Source: Rusavskia elegans (lineage: Eukaryota; Ascomycota; Lecanoromycetes; Teloschistales; Teloschistaceae). From it: DNA of 64,000 bases. Below are positions 23,808 to 35,045 of this stretch, piece after piece. Positions within the stretch are counted from its first letter, which is position 1, and the number at the start of each line of letters is the position of its first letter. The notes under the pieces are model-generated. The model was not told where the DNA came from, searched no databases, and saw only the letters and a list, made by a program, of their open reading frames with translations. Location of the stretch: contig SAUG01000113.1 of NCBI GenBank assembly GCA_011316305.1, positions 62,001 to 126,000 of the forward strand, read 5' to 3'. The position numbers and the translations under genes were made by a program.

Positions 23808-25738
23808 TCATCGCACTTTGTTGAGCAGATGTCCACACTCCCTACCCAATGGACTTTGAAGTCTGGGTGTAGACTCCTTTCTTTTCAAGACCGCCTTCGT
23901 GAGAGAGCCGTTTGCTTCTTCACCGGTTCCATAATCCGTGGTGTAAAGCTTTCCCACCGGGCTTCCTTTACGCGAAATCGTCTCCAGCCCGGACCGACCC
24001 CCTTTTCTACCCGGTACTTCACCTCTGCCTGATGTGAGGACAGTGAGGAGATATTTAAGATTGGGTAAGGTATGCCTGAGGTCAACTATCTTGATGCCTT
24101 GTCTGCTCATCAACAATTCAATGTCCGAATTGAGAAGAAAGACTCCGTACTCGAAGCGATAAGTAACTGCTCCTTTTTGGCTCAGAGGAAATGTGCGGGC
24201 AGCTTCCGACTGTAGTGATATACTGATCGGGTCATATATCGTCGACGAGGACCCGCAAGGTGTGATTGGGTACGGCAGATGGATAGACAAATACAAAGAC
24301 AGCAGATGCGTGACATGCGCGACGTGGCCCAGAGCTGCCGCTGTGGTAAGTGGATCCAGCGAAGGAGACGTGGCATTTGGCAAAGGTAAGCCGTGGATGG
24401 TGAATGCCAATGCTTTTTTGGGTATAGGCTCTACAGGATAGATCTGGAGCAGATCCTCGCAAACCCGGCGGACCTGGCCCATCACACCGGATAGGGTCTC
24501 TTTAAGCAACGAGACGTCCTCGGCCAAACTGATGCGTGCGGAAACGAGATGCGATTGCGACTTTTCTTGCGATAGTGTGCCAGAGCGAATCGCATTTCGC
24601 CGGGCTTGCAGACTGGCTTGCAGCTCGGACTGCCGGGTCTGCGCGGCTCTGATTTGCTTCTGGGCCGTCGATACTGCGCGTTTGCTCGACGTCCAAGAAT
24701 CTTGTGCCTGTGCTGCGGATTGTATGAGCTCGCGGTCCTCTTTCTGCTTTTCAAGTATCGAATTGATCTGAGAGGTAATCTTCTCGCGGGTCGCAAGTGC
24801 ATCCTGGATACAGTCGTCCAAATTCGATAGACGCATCAGTTCATCGAAGGTAGATGTGGATTGAGCGCTCTGGGCATTCTTGGGGCCCGTGGGATTGGCG
24901 AGGACCGGTTCATTCAGCGGCAGATCGGTGAAGCTGGTATAGATGCCATCAGAAAGGTGCAAGAGTACGCAGTTTTGCGGTAGAGGATGATGGAAGGTCT
25001 CAAGCTGTCTCCAGTAAGCTCATGATGGCGATCATAGTAACATATGCCGTACTGATTTTCCGATATATTGCAATGAGCGAAAATGCACCTCGAGCTCCAA
25101 TACCAAATTGTACTCTTGCTGCGAACCAGTCCGGGCCCAGAATTTGATGGTCAATTGGTCTCTTCGGGTTATCCAGGGCCCATAGGTGTTCAAGTCGAAA
25201 AACCTGAAATCAAAGTTCATGGCCTTCTCCACCATTTCGCTCACATAAACAGGCTCATTCGTACCCTGGCAATGTAGAGAAAACCATGTGTCTGCCAATC
25301 TCGACGATGCTGCATCTTCGAGCTTCTTTTGTCGGACCTGCGGAGGGGCATTGGTCCAATTCAAAGTACTCCGTCTCCTGATCTTTCCTTTCATCGGCCT
25401 GACTTTGCCTTCATCAGTCGATAGTTGATCGTTTCCGTTGCTACTATCCAAAATCTTTCGGCTCGTGGGGGGTGTCCGAAGATCATTGGAGGATCTTGAA
25501 TATTCGAGCTTCTTTTCACGGAGAGAGAGTGCCTTGGTCGGGGTGACCAAACTGGTCGGTAACGCCTCATCATCAGCTGTCTTCGACTTTTGTACTTGCG
25601 CGGACGGTCGAGAGAGTGACAGGTTGCGCAACGAGATTCCCTCCAAATGCCGTATTTTCCGGTTCTTTGGGGAGCAGTCACTTGTAAGCTTTGGTCTTCA
25701 AATACCTTATATGCCAACTCACGGAAGGTAGTAGCCAT
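23808..25738 (-). CDS. vps38: Vps38/UVRAG-like subunit of PI3-kinase complex II
   Basis: Model: complement(join(23808..25004, 25053..25664, 25706..25738)), 613 aa, introns of 48 and 41 bp, the latter near the lower limit for splicing. The first exon is 11 codons (MATTFRELAYK), then NRKIRHLEGISLRNLSL, the usual start of this family. A C2-like region (DTWFSLHCQGTNEPVYVSEM, LVLELEVHFRSLQYIGKS) is followed by LLHLSDGIYTSFTDLPL, a long coiled coil (about residues 265-400), and a BARA/UVRAG-like part with RRVCEDLLQIYPVEPIP, GHVAHVTHLLSLYL, IPYPITPCGSSS-like sequence and FLLNSDIELLMSRQGI. It would act with Vps34, Vps15 and Vps30 in endosomal sorting and possibly autophagy. Atg14 is the main alternative, but the C2 region and length favour Vps38/UVRAG. 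Confidence 0.82.
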
Positions 25739-26170
25739 GGTCTATCCCTTGTAAGACCTTTGATATCAACATGGCTGCCTATATCGCTAAGCGTACCACC
25801 ATTTCCGGTGCGCTTCGCTGTCATGACTCTCCTGGGATGTAGTGCATTGCGGATTGCTGGCTCCTAGATGTCTTCCTTTGGTCGCAAAAGGTGCATGACT
25901 TGGACTGGTCCCTCAATGCCCTTATTGGGGACATGAGTTATGTATGTATGCCAGATCAGCGATCGATGCTGTGAGCGACACTGCCGCAAATCCATTGCTA
26001 CTCCCACTTTTTTCCTACCGCTACCGCCGCTGCCGCTTTAGCGCGAGTCTTGAGTGGATCACCAAATTCCATAGAACAACACAAACAGAACTCCGATCCA
26101 TATCGCTCCTTAATAGTAATTCCATCACCAGGTCTGTGATACTGTCCAATCGCGGAATCTTAAGCTCCAC
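25739..26170. promoter_or_regulatory. Divergent promoter VPS38-like / MHR1
   Basis: 432 bp between two start codons on opposite strands. It must contain both promoters. No individual element is convincing. Confidence 0.4.
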
Positions 26171-27238
26171 ATGGCAGAACCAGCAGGCATGCATCTGGCC
26201 CAGCATGGCACCCAAATCTTTGTCTACAACAACATCCGAACAAACCAGATCATCTACTCCCTAACCCGATCACTTAACGTACGCCTATGCCTCCAGTAGC
26301 CTCAAATTTCTTGAATATACTGACCATCTCTTTCGCAGAACCACACGTCTCTCAAGCAACTACCTTTCCTCGGCAAGAAATCCGTCCCTTCCCACCTCCG
26401 CAAAGACCTCTGGCAACCCCTCTGCCTTATATCCTTCCCACGGCCCTCTCAAGGTCTCGTCGCCTACCGCCGCCTTCGTGAATTCCGCCGCCTCCATGAA
26501 ACGTCTTATCCCCTCTCCCTCATCACGCAAACCGAGGGTCCACATAAAGGCCAACTGCATAGCACGAAGAAACGCGGGAAGATACTTATGGATCAGAAAG
26601 CGAATTCCGTTGCTGATTTAGCCGCCGTGCTACTCTGCGCAGAAGAGAAGTTACCGAAAACAGTGGAGGAGGAACCGGAAATCGATCCCGAAAAGGAGGC
26701 GGAGGAAAGCGAAGAGATGGCGGAGAAGAGGGAAAAAGCCAAGAAGGCATGGATGGAGAAGGTTGAGGCCAGGCGAAGAGATAAAGGATTGGAGGTCGAT
26801 TCGGAGAAGTTACTCCAGCTTTGGGAGAAAAAGGAAATAAACAGGCAAGCCAGAAGAGAGAAATTCAACGAAGAAATGCAGAGGAAAAAGGAAGAAGCCC
26901 CAAAGTTGAAGATAGAAGCCAAAGCGAAGCGAGCTGAATGGATTCGGCGCATGCAGAAAGCAGGCAAGAAGTCTGTAAAGAGGAAGGATCCACAGCCCTA
27001 TGAGGAGCCTGGAGTTGAGGGGGTGAAGATCAGTTGGGCGAATCTTTTAGATGCGGAATTTGCGGAGCAGTGGCCGGAGGCCGTGGTGCATGATGGATTG
27101 TCGAGGCACCGGTATACGGCTGCCTTCCCAATTATGGAGGAGGTTGTGGAGGTCTCAGAGAGCGGAACAAAGGAAGGGGATGTGCCAGTGGAATTGCTTG
27201 GATTGCGTGGTAGACCGGTGACTGACATGAGAGCGTGA
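26171..27238 (+). CDS. mhr1: Mhr1 / mitochondrial ribosomal protein mL67
   Basis: Model: join(26171..26278, 26339..27238), 335 aa, intron 60 bp. The N-terminus is MAEPAGMHLAQHGTQIFVYN then NIRTNQIIYSLTRSLN joined to NHTSLKQLPFLGKKSVPSHL. Further conserved parts are QGLVAYRRLREFRRLHE and TKKRGKILMDQKANSVADLA. In yeast the protein is both a mitochondrial DNA recombination/transcription factor and a component of the mitochondrial large ribosomal subunit. The middle (about residues 135-235) is a highly charged Glu/Lys/Arg helix, and a C-terminal segment has KISWANLLDAEFAEQWPEAV. Pezizomycotina versions carry such extensions. The gene is divergent from the VPS38-like gene and convergent with UTP8. 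Confidence 0.85.
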
Positions 27239-27378
27239 CATAGGGACAAGCAGAGGATCAATTCACGTCCAGTGTGAGTCTTCAGGTTGCGCATTCGTGC
27301 ATTGAAACTCTCTATTTCTTTGTCCACACGACATGATTCAAGACGGAAGATTCAGCACGTAATGAGTGATCTATGACT

Positions 27379-30108
27379 TCATATCGCTATCTGCTCAAAG
27401 CTATATTCCGGAACCCTCCTACTTTTCAGCTTTCCAATTTCGCGTCGACTTCTCTTCTGCAGTTCTCCACCGGCCCCGACTTTCCTCAGTGAAATATCCT
27501 GTTCAAGCTTCAAGCCCAGTGGCAAGGCCGTCTTCGAAGTACCTCGCCAATCCAATGACGGCTGAAGGCGAGTGGTCTGCGACTTCAAGGCATCTTTTCC
27601 ACAGATCAGAAGTTCCCCAAGCAGCGCTCGAAGATAGTTCGCTTCCCAAATGCCCTCCAGAGCTGTTGAGATCTCCGCTTGCATATTTGAGACGGTTTCG
27701 ACTGCTTCTGTAGCATTCTCTGCAAATTCATTATTCAAAAGCCAGCCTGCTGTGCCGAGACTGTCAACCGCGCAGTTCATCAGTTTCCCAATCATTGATA
27801 TTTCTCTATCTTTATGTGGACTCTCCAGATCGACATTGAGCCCATCTTCTGCGTGAGGGGAGAGCCAGCCATCCTGCCTCAGCTTTGTTCTTAACAAGAT
27901 GACAAGCGTCTGCAACTCGGATTTGGAAAGCTGGGCTTTGAAAGCCTTGGTGACGGCAGCGGTAGGACAAGCGTCGCACCGTGCGATAATCACGTCGAAG
28001 AGATTGTATAGACGATCGCTATTCTCGGATGGCTGTTGGAGTGTGCTGTTTTGAATATTATTTGGCAAGTCCATGCCGTCCACAGAATTGTTGTTCAAGC
28101 AAACGGGCTCGTCTCCAATATTCAACAACTTCTGGGCACCCCCTGCAGCAAGCGTCGCAAATCTTGCGATGACAATCTTCAGCGCCTGACATACTCCCGG
28201 GATCTGAACGAGGCAGGAGCTTCCCAGGAGAGCCAGTATCGTTGCCAGTGATTTGTCCCATTCAGCAAGTGCTCTGATCAATTCACCATCCTTGAGATCC
28301 TGATTAGGATTTAAGCGACCAGTTCGTCTCAAAGATGCTTCTACTCGTTCTGCTGATATAAGACCTCTTCGAACCAGACACTGCCATGTTTGGCCAAAGA
28401 AGGCGTCCATGTGGAGTTCTCTCTCCCTTTGAACCATTCCATGATCCAATCTGTTCCGCGGGCTTATGGAAAACATTCTGCTGAGGACATACTCCACTAT
28501 ACGTGGTGTCGTGCACGTCGTTGGAGTCATTTTGTCATTGTGGGTGTCTAATAGGTCGAGTCTCGATGATACCTGTCGAGCGAATTCTTGCTGATCATCT
28601 TTCTCCAAAAGGGCATTGAGAGCAATCTCCTCCTGTTCCCATTCAGCGGTCTCTTGACGAGGATCCATCAGGTTTCCAAGAGCCAATGACGGAGCTGCTA
28701 TGCGCTTCGACGGCGGTGGCCTAATACCTGCGGAGAGTGAACCGTGACCGATTGCATCAATCAGTAACCCATTACGCTTTCGCTTTCGAGATGATGCCCT
28801 CGATCGTATTAGTTCGGAGAGATCAACCGCCAGTAATTTGCGTCCACTCAGAACGATCGCCGACCCAGAAGGGTCATGAAAAGTCAAGAGTTGCGCATCG
28901 TCTGGAAAAGATTTTGATGATTTGTTTGGCATTGTGAATTCGTACTTGGCTCGACAGGAGCTGTATTCGGTGTCCATGACGATGACTGAGTTGCCTGATA
29001 GCATTGCTATCATATCAGGGGAAATTTTTAGATACGACAAGACATTCTGCCGACTCTCGAAAGTGATAGTTCGCACCAATCGTGGGATCAAAGCAGTCAG
29101 ATTATAGATGGATAGATTTCGACCTGTCTCTTGGTACAAATATCCGCTCGAAGGGTGTATCCTGAATAATGTCTGCTTGTTCTTCTGAACCTTCGGTTCT
29201 GGAATACTCAGGGACAGAACCTCTTGGACTTGGTTGTCACTCGGTCGACTGATTCCGGTGGCATCCGCTTGCAGCGACTTGAAGGCAATAATGTGGAGCA
29301 AAAGTTTTCGCTGCCCGTTCCTATTAGGATCAGGCATTGATCGACGTAAGAGTAGCAGGAGATTCGGAGCAAAATTCTCAGTGTTTGCATGCAGTACACC
29401 AAGAACGTCATCACGATTTTTCAGGAGTGTCTTCCTCGCTTTTGAAACGCTTATGGAAGAGACTAGAGAGACATGGGCTTCTCCGGACTGTTTGCCATCT
29501 GGGCCGAAGGCGATATGTGGACCCCACCTCTTTTGTCTCAAAGCTTCGTCGTAGCAAGAAACTCGGCCGTCTTGGTGTACACATAAAACATCAAGAGTGG
29601 GCGTCTCGGTATTGCCGTGAGACTTTACAAAGACCTCTATATGGACGATAGGAGGTTCTGTTGCTGGCAAGTCGAATGATGTCGACTCCGGCTGTACATT
29701 GTGACCGACGACTTTTCCGGCCTCCTCGGAAATGCGCAGTAACTTTGGTCGTGGCTCATTGACGGAGCAATATGTGATTCTTCGAGCATCTCTTGAGCTG
29801 GCTTTACCGAGCTTTATTGAACATGGCGGACAAGTGAAAGTGAACGGGGTTGCAAGTGAACGAGGGTAGGACGCTACAATGCTACCCGATCGTATCTACC
29901 CAGAGTCAGAGAAGATTACCCACTTGAAATAGGATTGACCGGAACGGACATCACGAATTTCGATTCCATAGCCATTGACCGCTAAGGCGATCTCAGAGCC
30001 TTTTTTTTTGGTCTCGCCCTGAAGAGATTGGACTTCCGAGCTCAAGACGCTGGCATTGGGTTCAAAAGGGCTTGCAGTAACATCTGCCAATTTCTGGAAA
30101 TACTGCAT
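27379..30108 (-). CDS. utp8: U3 snoRNP / t-UTP protein Utp8
   Basis: Model: complement(join(27379..29881, 29924..30108)), 895 aa, one 42-bp intron (29882-29923; donor GTGGGT, CTGAC branch, acceptor GGGTAG). The N-terminal exon contains KKKGSEIALAVNGYGIEIRD; after splicing, IVASYPRSLATPFTFTCPPC matches the Utp8 beta-propeller opening. A Lys/Arg run (SSRKRKRNGLL) sits mid-protein. The C-terminus LPLGLKLEQDISLRKVGAGG, ELQKRSRREIGKLKSRRV, YSFEQIAI is typical. Utp8 belongs to the t-UTP subcomplex that couples rDNA transcription to early 18S processing in the nucleolus; in yeast it also helps export tRNA. Two other acceptors near the intron lead to early stops, which supports the choice made. The Utp8/NOL11 assignment is by motif memory only. 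Confidence 0.75.
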
Positions 30109-30599
30109 CGTAGGAATTTCTTTGTTGCAGAATCACCAACATAACTTCGAAAGCTCCCGGAAGACAATGAAGAAGTCGACTTTGATAGCCGAGATTCTAT
30201 TAGCTCTTGCGAAAAGCTTACTGAAATCAAGATTCAATGCTTGGCAGTCACTTGCTTGGTTTTTAACGCAAAAAGTATCTTTGCCAAGATTCTGGGTCTG
30301 CAAGTCTTTTGCAAGAGCTATTGCTTCACGATACGCGTTAAATCCACACGCGATCTATTAAGCTACTTCACCTTACGTCTCGGTGATAACCGAGTATGCA
30401 GTTGGCTTTCATCCCGTCCATGTATCGCCGCTAAGACAACCTCGAAACGGCCTCAGATATTTGGACATCTCCTTACGCAACGGCAATGCCAGGTCTCGAT
30501 CGATGTATTTCAGGTTCGCTACTCTTCCCCAGGGCCATCGAACTTCGAGTCCATCAGAGTGAACCTCTACAACGCTAGATGGCGGCAGCTGTGCGGAGT
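30109..30599. promoter_or_regulatory. Divergent promoter UTP8 / ELG1
   Basis: 491 bp between opposite start codons. It has normal base composition and no recognisable gene or repeat; it carries both promoters. Confidence 0.4.
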
Positions 30600-33500
30600 A
30601 TGAGCGGACCATGGGCTCAGGATGGCTACATCCCCTCGTTCTTTCTACCCAAGTCCGGTGAGTCGTCCCCGTTTCCAATTTCCTTCGCTTGGCCAAGCTG
30701 CTCACGACCTTGACAGCAACCAGTGTTGAAGAGGACGAAAGCCGAACAAAACGCAGGAGAACAATCTCTCCAGAAGCCGAGACGACAGTTCAGAAGGGGT
30801 ATACGACGGATGATTGGGAAGGGCAGCTCAGAGCAGCTGCACAGATCAGGCCTTCATCATCGCAAAGGAAGCTCACACCAGCCGAGGCGTCAAGCTCACC
30901 GTTAACGAAAGGAGGATCCAAACTTCATGCCGAGGGGCTCCTCAACCATCCTCGCCAACAAGGCGTCCCGGTACCTGTTCTTGCCAAGCATCGTGTCGAA
31001 TCGAACCAGATAAATACATTGGATGAACGTTCGAGGCAGCTAGAGCATCCCGGTCAACCAATCATAGAGGACACTTCCGGTCTTAGAAAACCCAAGAGGA
31101 ATGAGAAAGTGGGGAGTGGCAGACTTCCCATTGAGATGCCTGGAGTTGCAGTGGGTGTCTTATCTCAGAGTAAGAAGTTGCCTGCCAAATCGACATCCAA
31201 AGCTCGTCCGCCTACGAGCTCGCCCACAACGCTGAGACGCAGCGCACGCCTACCAGATGACCGTCTCCAGAATCCAACCACAGGGACCGATAGCGAGCGG
31301 GCCCCAAGGAAAATGATGAAAGTACAGGCAGATGGCAGACTCACTTCACCAAAGGTTTCGAAGCTCGAGGGCAGGTCGTTGGTCACGGACACCGAAGAAG
31401 ATCCCCTCTCCCTAAGTGAAGTTCCACAAACATTGTCTCGTCCCCAGGAAGTATCGACGCCGACAAGGCAAACGGCGCCGGAGAAGCTAATGAAGATACG
31501 ACCTGATGGCAAGTTGACCTCCCCCAGCTCCCATGCACAGCCAAAAGGGGCTGAGAAGAAGCGACGTGGAAGACCCAAGAAGTCTGCAGATATCGCCGAG
31601 GAAAGAATAGTCGTTATGAAGTACGGAAAGACCGACAGCTTAAGACACTCTATAGGTCAAAGAATACAACTTATTCTGTCTGATTCGAAAGAAAGGCTTC
31701 CCACAATACCAACAAGCAATCCAGCTCCCAAGCTTACGGAGACTTTGAAAACCACCCATCCTTTCTTCCTAGGCAAGCTTGCAAAAAAGTCTGAGTCCAA
31801 TTCAGGAGCTACTGAAAGCAAGGTCAACTCTGATCTTTCCACGGATAAGCAAGACCGATCAGATAGCTTAAATGCAGTGAAGCGGACATCACCAAGAAAA
31901 CCCGCTGCAACAGCGACCGCAATCCCCTGGGCCTGTAAGGGCGCCTTTGACCAAGCTCCGTCGATGTTGAGTGGTCCGGTCGCTAGGAAAACCCGTGGGA
32001 CCATTGATGCGACATGGCCTCCTCAAGACATGGTGCATATCCGTCAGATCTCTGAAAGTAGCCCAGCACACAGCCACGAACAGCTTCTCACTTTTGCCAA
32101 GCCTTCCGTTGCGACGAAACTCAAGGATGTAGGGGCGAAGATTACCGAGAAAGAAGAGGTTTTACATCGCTATACCACCCTTGTAAAGTCCTGCAAAGTG
32201 ATAGAGGGTCAGTCGGGTCGGGATCATCTGCAGCCCGGACCGTTGCGTATCCCAAGTCGCAGGGTAATGGAGGGTCCTGAACTCCAAAGATCGTACAAAA
32301 GGCGGTTCTCCGCCCAGTCTCGTACTTTGGAGCGACCAAGTGGCATGAAGATCGGAGACACTGAGGAATCTAATGAAGCGCGGCACGAAAGAATCCACTC
32401 TAATTCTGCCCTCTTGCGCCTTCACGATCGTATAGCCAATTCTGGGACTGCTTTTGACCGATTTGAGTGTGAAACCCAAGACTGGCAGCAAAAGTACGCA
32501 CCTAGAAGAGCAGAGGAGGTCCTGCAGCCTGGTCGCGAGGCGTTAATCCTTAGGGATTGGCTTCGAAGTCTTGCTGTCAATGCAATTGAAGTTGGGAGCA
32601 ATAACGTAGAGAAGTTCAAAAATACTGCTGGAACGGCCAAGAAACAAAGCATAGGTCTTCGGAAAAAGAAGCGTCATCGGGCAGAAGAACTCGACGGTTT
32701 CGTTGTGTCTAGTGACGAAGAAGCCAATGAGATGGATGAACTCGACGATGGGCCTAACACAGATCCTTCGCAACCTCGTGACGAAAGAAAGAGAACTGAA
32801 ATCAGAGCACAAGAGGCTGCCAACCTGAATGCTAAACCGGGCAGCGGTCAGAAGTCCAGCAACGCAATTGTCATTAGCGGACCTTGTGGATGCGGCAAGA
32901 CGGCCGCGATATATGCTGCAACTCAAGAGCTTGGATTTGAGGTATTTGAAATCAACGCCGGCAGTCGGAGGACCGGTAAAGACATTCTCGATAAAGTTGG
33001 TGACATGAGCCGCAATCATCTAGTGAGCCAGCCTCGAGCGAGCGGCGTGGACCAGGAAGGCCTCCTTGGAGACGATCTATCACGGACAGCCGATATTTTG
33101 AAGCAAGACGTCGGATCTGGCAGACAGGGTACTATGAATGCCTTTCTCCAGCCGAAGAAAGTCAAAAAGAAATCACCAATAATGAGCAAGCCACTAAAGA
33201 GCAAGCTACCCAAAGAAGACGATGCGAACGGCAAGCAATCCAAGCAGAAGGCGCAAAAGCAGTCAGTAATTCTTCTCGAGGAGGTCGATGTGCTATTTGA
33301 GGAAGACAAGCAATTCTGGACCACTACATTGGAGCTGATCGTGCAGTCCAAAAGACCAGTCATAATGACCTGCACTGACGAAAATCTGCTCCCCTTAGAC
33401 GATTTGCCCCTTTTCGGAATTCTTCGATTTAGAAAGCCTCCAGAGCAGCTTGCAAATGAGTATTTAACTTTGCTTGCATGCAACGAGGGCCATCTTCTCT

Positions 33501-34684
33501 CCAATGAGGCCGTGTCCGCGCTCTACAGAGCGAAAGACAGTGATCTACGTGCATCGATCACCGAGCTTCAATTTTTCTGCCAGATGGGCATTGGTGATAC
33601 CAAAGGAGGCCTTGAGTGGCTGTTAGTCGGATCAGCTGCTGAGACTGATGGGACTACCAAGCAGATGCGGGTGGTCAGCGATGGGACTTATCTGAAAGGC
33701 ATGGGTTGGTTGGACCAAGAAAAAGCAGCTTTTGGATTCGAACAGCAGACTGACGAAGAGATTGACAATGCTCTAGCGGTATGCAATGACTGGGGTGTTG
33801 ATGTGGCTGAACAAGACAATTTCCTGCCTCCGGAAGCTTTCATCGACCTGCCTAGCAATTCCAGAGACAGGAGCAGGACACTTAGAGACCTCGATCTTGC
33901 GTATGATGCTCTGAGCGCAGCCGATACCCTTCGACATTCGGGCTTCCGCAACGGTCTCAGCGCTATCCTGGAAGTCTCGGCGCTACCAATGTCAGAGAAA
34001 CAGCGTGCGAACTATGTCGAGGGTACAGCTTTGCTAGAAGCCAATCTGCAGCCTGAACCTTCGGGTGTCAGCGACTCGATTGCATCTGCATTGAGGGTCG
34101 TCGCTAGGCGGACCTTTCTTGCAACAGCAAGGTTGCCTGCAGACCATCCTTTGAGTGTGCAATCCATTATTGATGCCCTCCCTGGAATGGTGAAGGCAAG
34201 TAAAGGTGCAGGAGCGGTCAGCCGGCAGGGCCTACGCGCGGCTTTCTTACCTCTGTCGAAACCAAGTGTGGGAAGTTCGGCAGGAAGGGGTCCGCTCATC
34301 TCAGGCCTGGACAGCCAGGGTTCGGTAGTGGTCGAGGACATTGCACCGTACATCCGGACCATCGTGTCGTACGACCTTCGTCTGGAACAGCATCGGAGGC
34401 AACTCGATCTAGCCTTTCATGGTGAGCGCAGCAGCAAACGTGCGCGGACGACGAGGGCCAGTCGTGCAGCTCTGGAGGGAGGCAGCAAAGCCAATACCAG
34501 GAGGGAAAGGTGGTTTCCGGCGAACACCGACTTTCAGGCAGTACTTGAAACTGGGGGGGTTGGGTGGCAGGAGGAAGCCTTTTCTAAAAATCGGATTGGC
34601 GGATCAGATGCGAATGATGACTCTGGAGCATCTCGTCGATTGTCAGTCGGGAGCATCGAGAGCGTGGGACCAACGGCGCCGTGA
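30600..34684 (+). CDS. elg1: Elg1/ATAD5-like PCNA unloader (RFC-like large subunit)
   Basis: Model: join(30600..30657, 30717..34684), 1,341 aa, intron 59 bp. The start exon reads MSGPWAQDGYIPSFFLPKS. The N-terminal half is disordered and basic, with AT-hook-like KKRRGRPKKS and a THPFFLGKL motif near residue 366. The AAA+ core follows: Walker A GPCGCGKTAAIYAATQELGF (about 740-759), INAGSRRTGKDIL, Walker B region VILLEEVDVLFEED (about 868-881, Glu-Glu-Val-Asp as in ATAD5) and sensor-like VIMTCTDENLLPL. The C-terminal part is helical. Elg1 with Rfc2-5 removes PCNA from DNA after replication and protects genome and telomere stability. It is divergent from UTP8. Ctf18 and Rad24 are alternatives, but the EEVD box and long N-terminus favour Elg1. 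Confidence 0.87.
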
Positions 34685-35045
34685 ATCCATGTACATTATA
34701 TTTACATGAGCTTTTCTTAGACTGTGACATCGTAGCCAGGCTTAGAGTATCCAGCTATAGAATCTTAGACACGCTGTGCACTGCTTCAAGGTCCTACATA
34801 ATCCGTCCACTCCTTTCCGAAATATAACTGTTGTAGTATGGTGTATAGTATAGAGCACGAGTATAATACGGAGATCTGCAAGACTTCGTCATCAGCCGCA
34901 TCAGATCTCGACGAGCTACTCGAAGACTCGTTACCATCACAACATCCTTACGCTGTCCTTGCTCCCGTCTGTTCCGTCACAAGTGAGCCGATTTGATTCG
35001 CGAGCAAGACTTGATCTGTCGGAAAGATAAAGAGGGTCGCAGGAG
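34685..35045. other. Intergenic, ELG1 to MVP1
   Basis: 361 bp between tandem plus-strand genes. No gene, repeat or clear regulatory site is visible. Confidence 0.45.
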
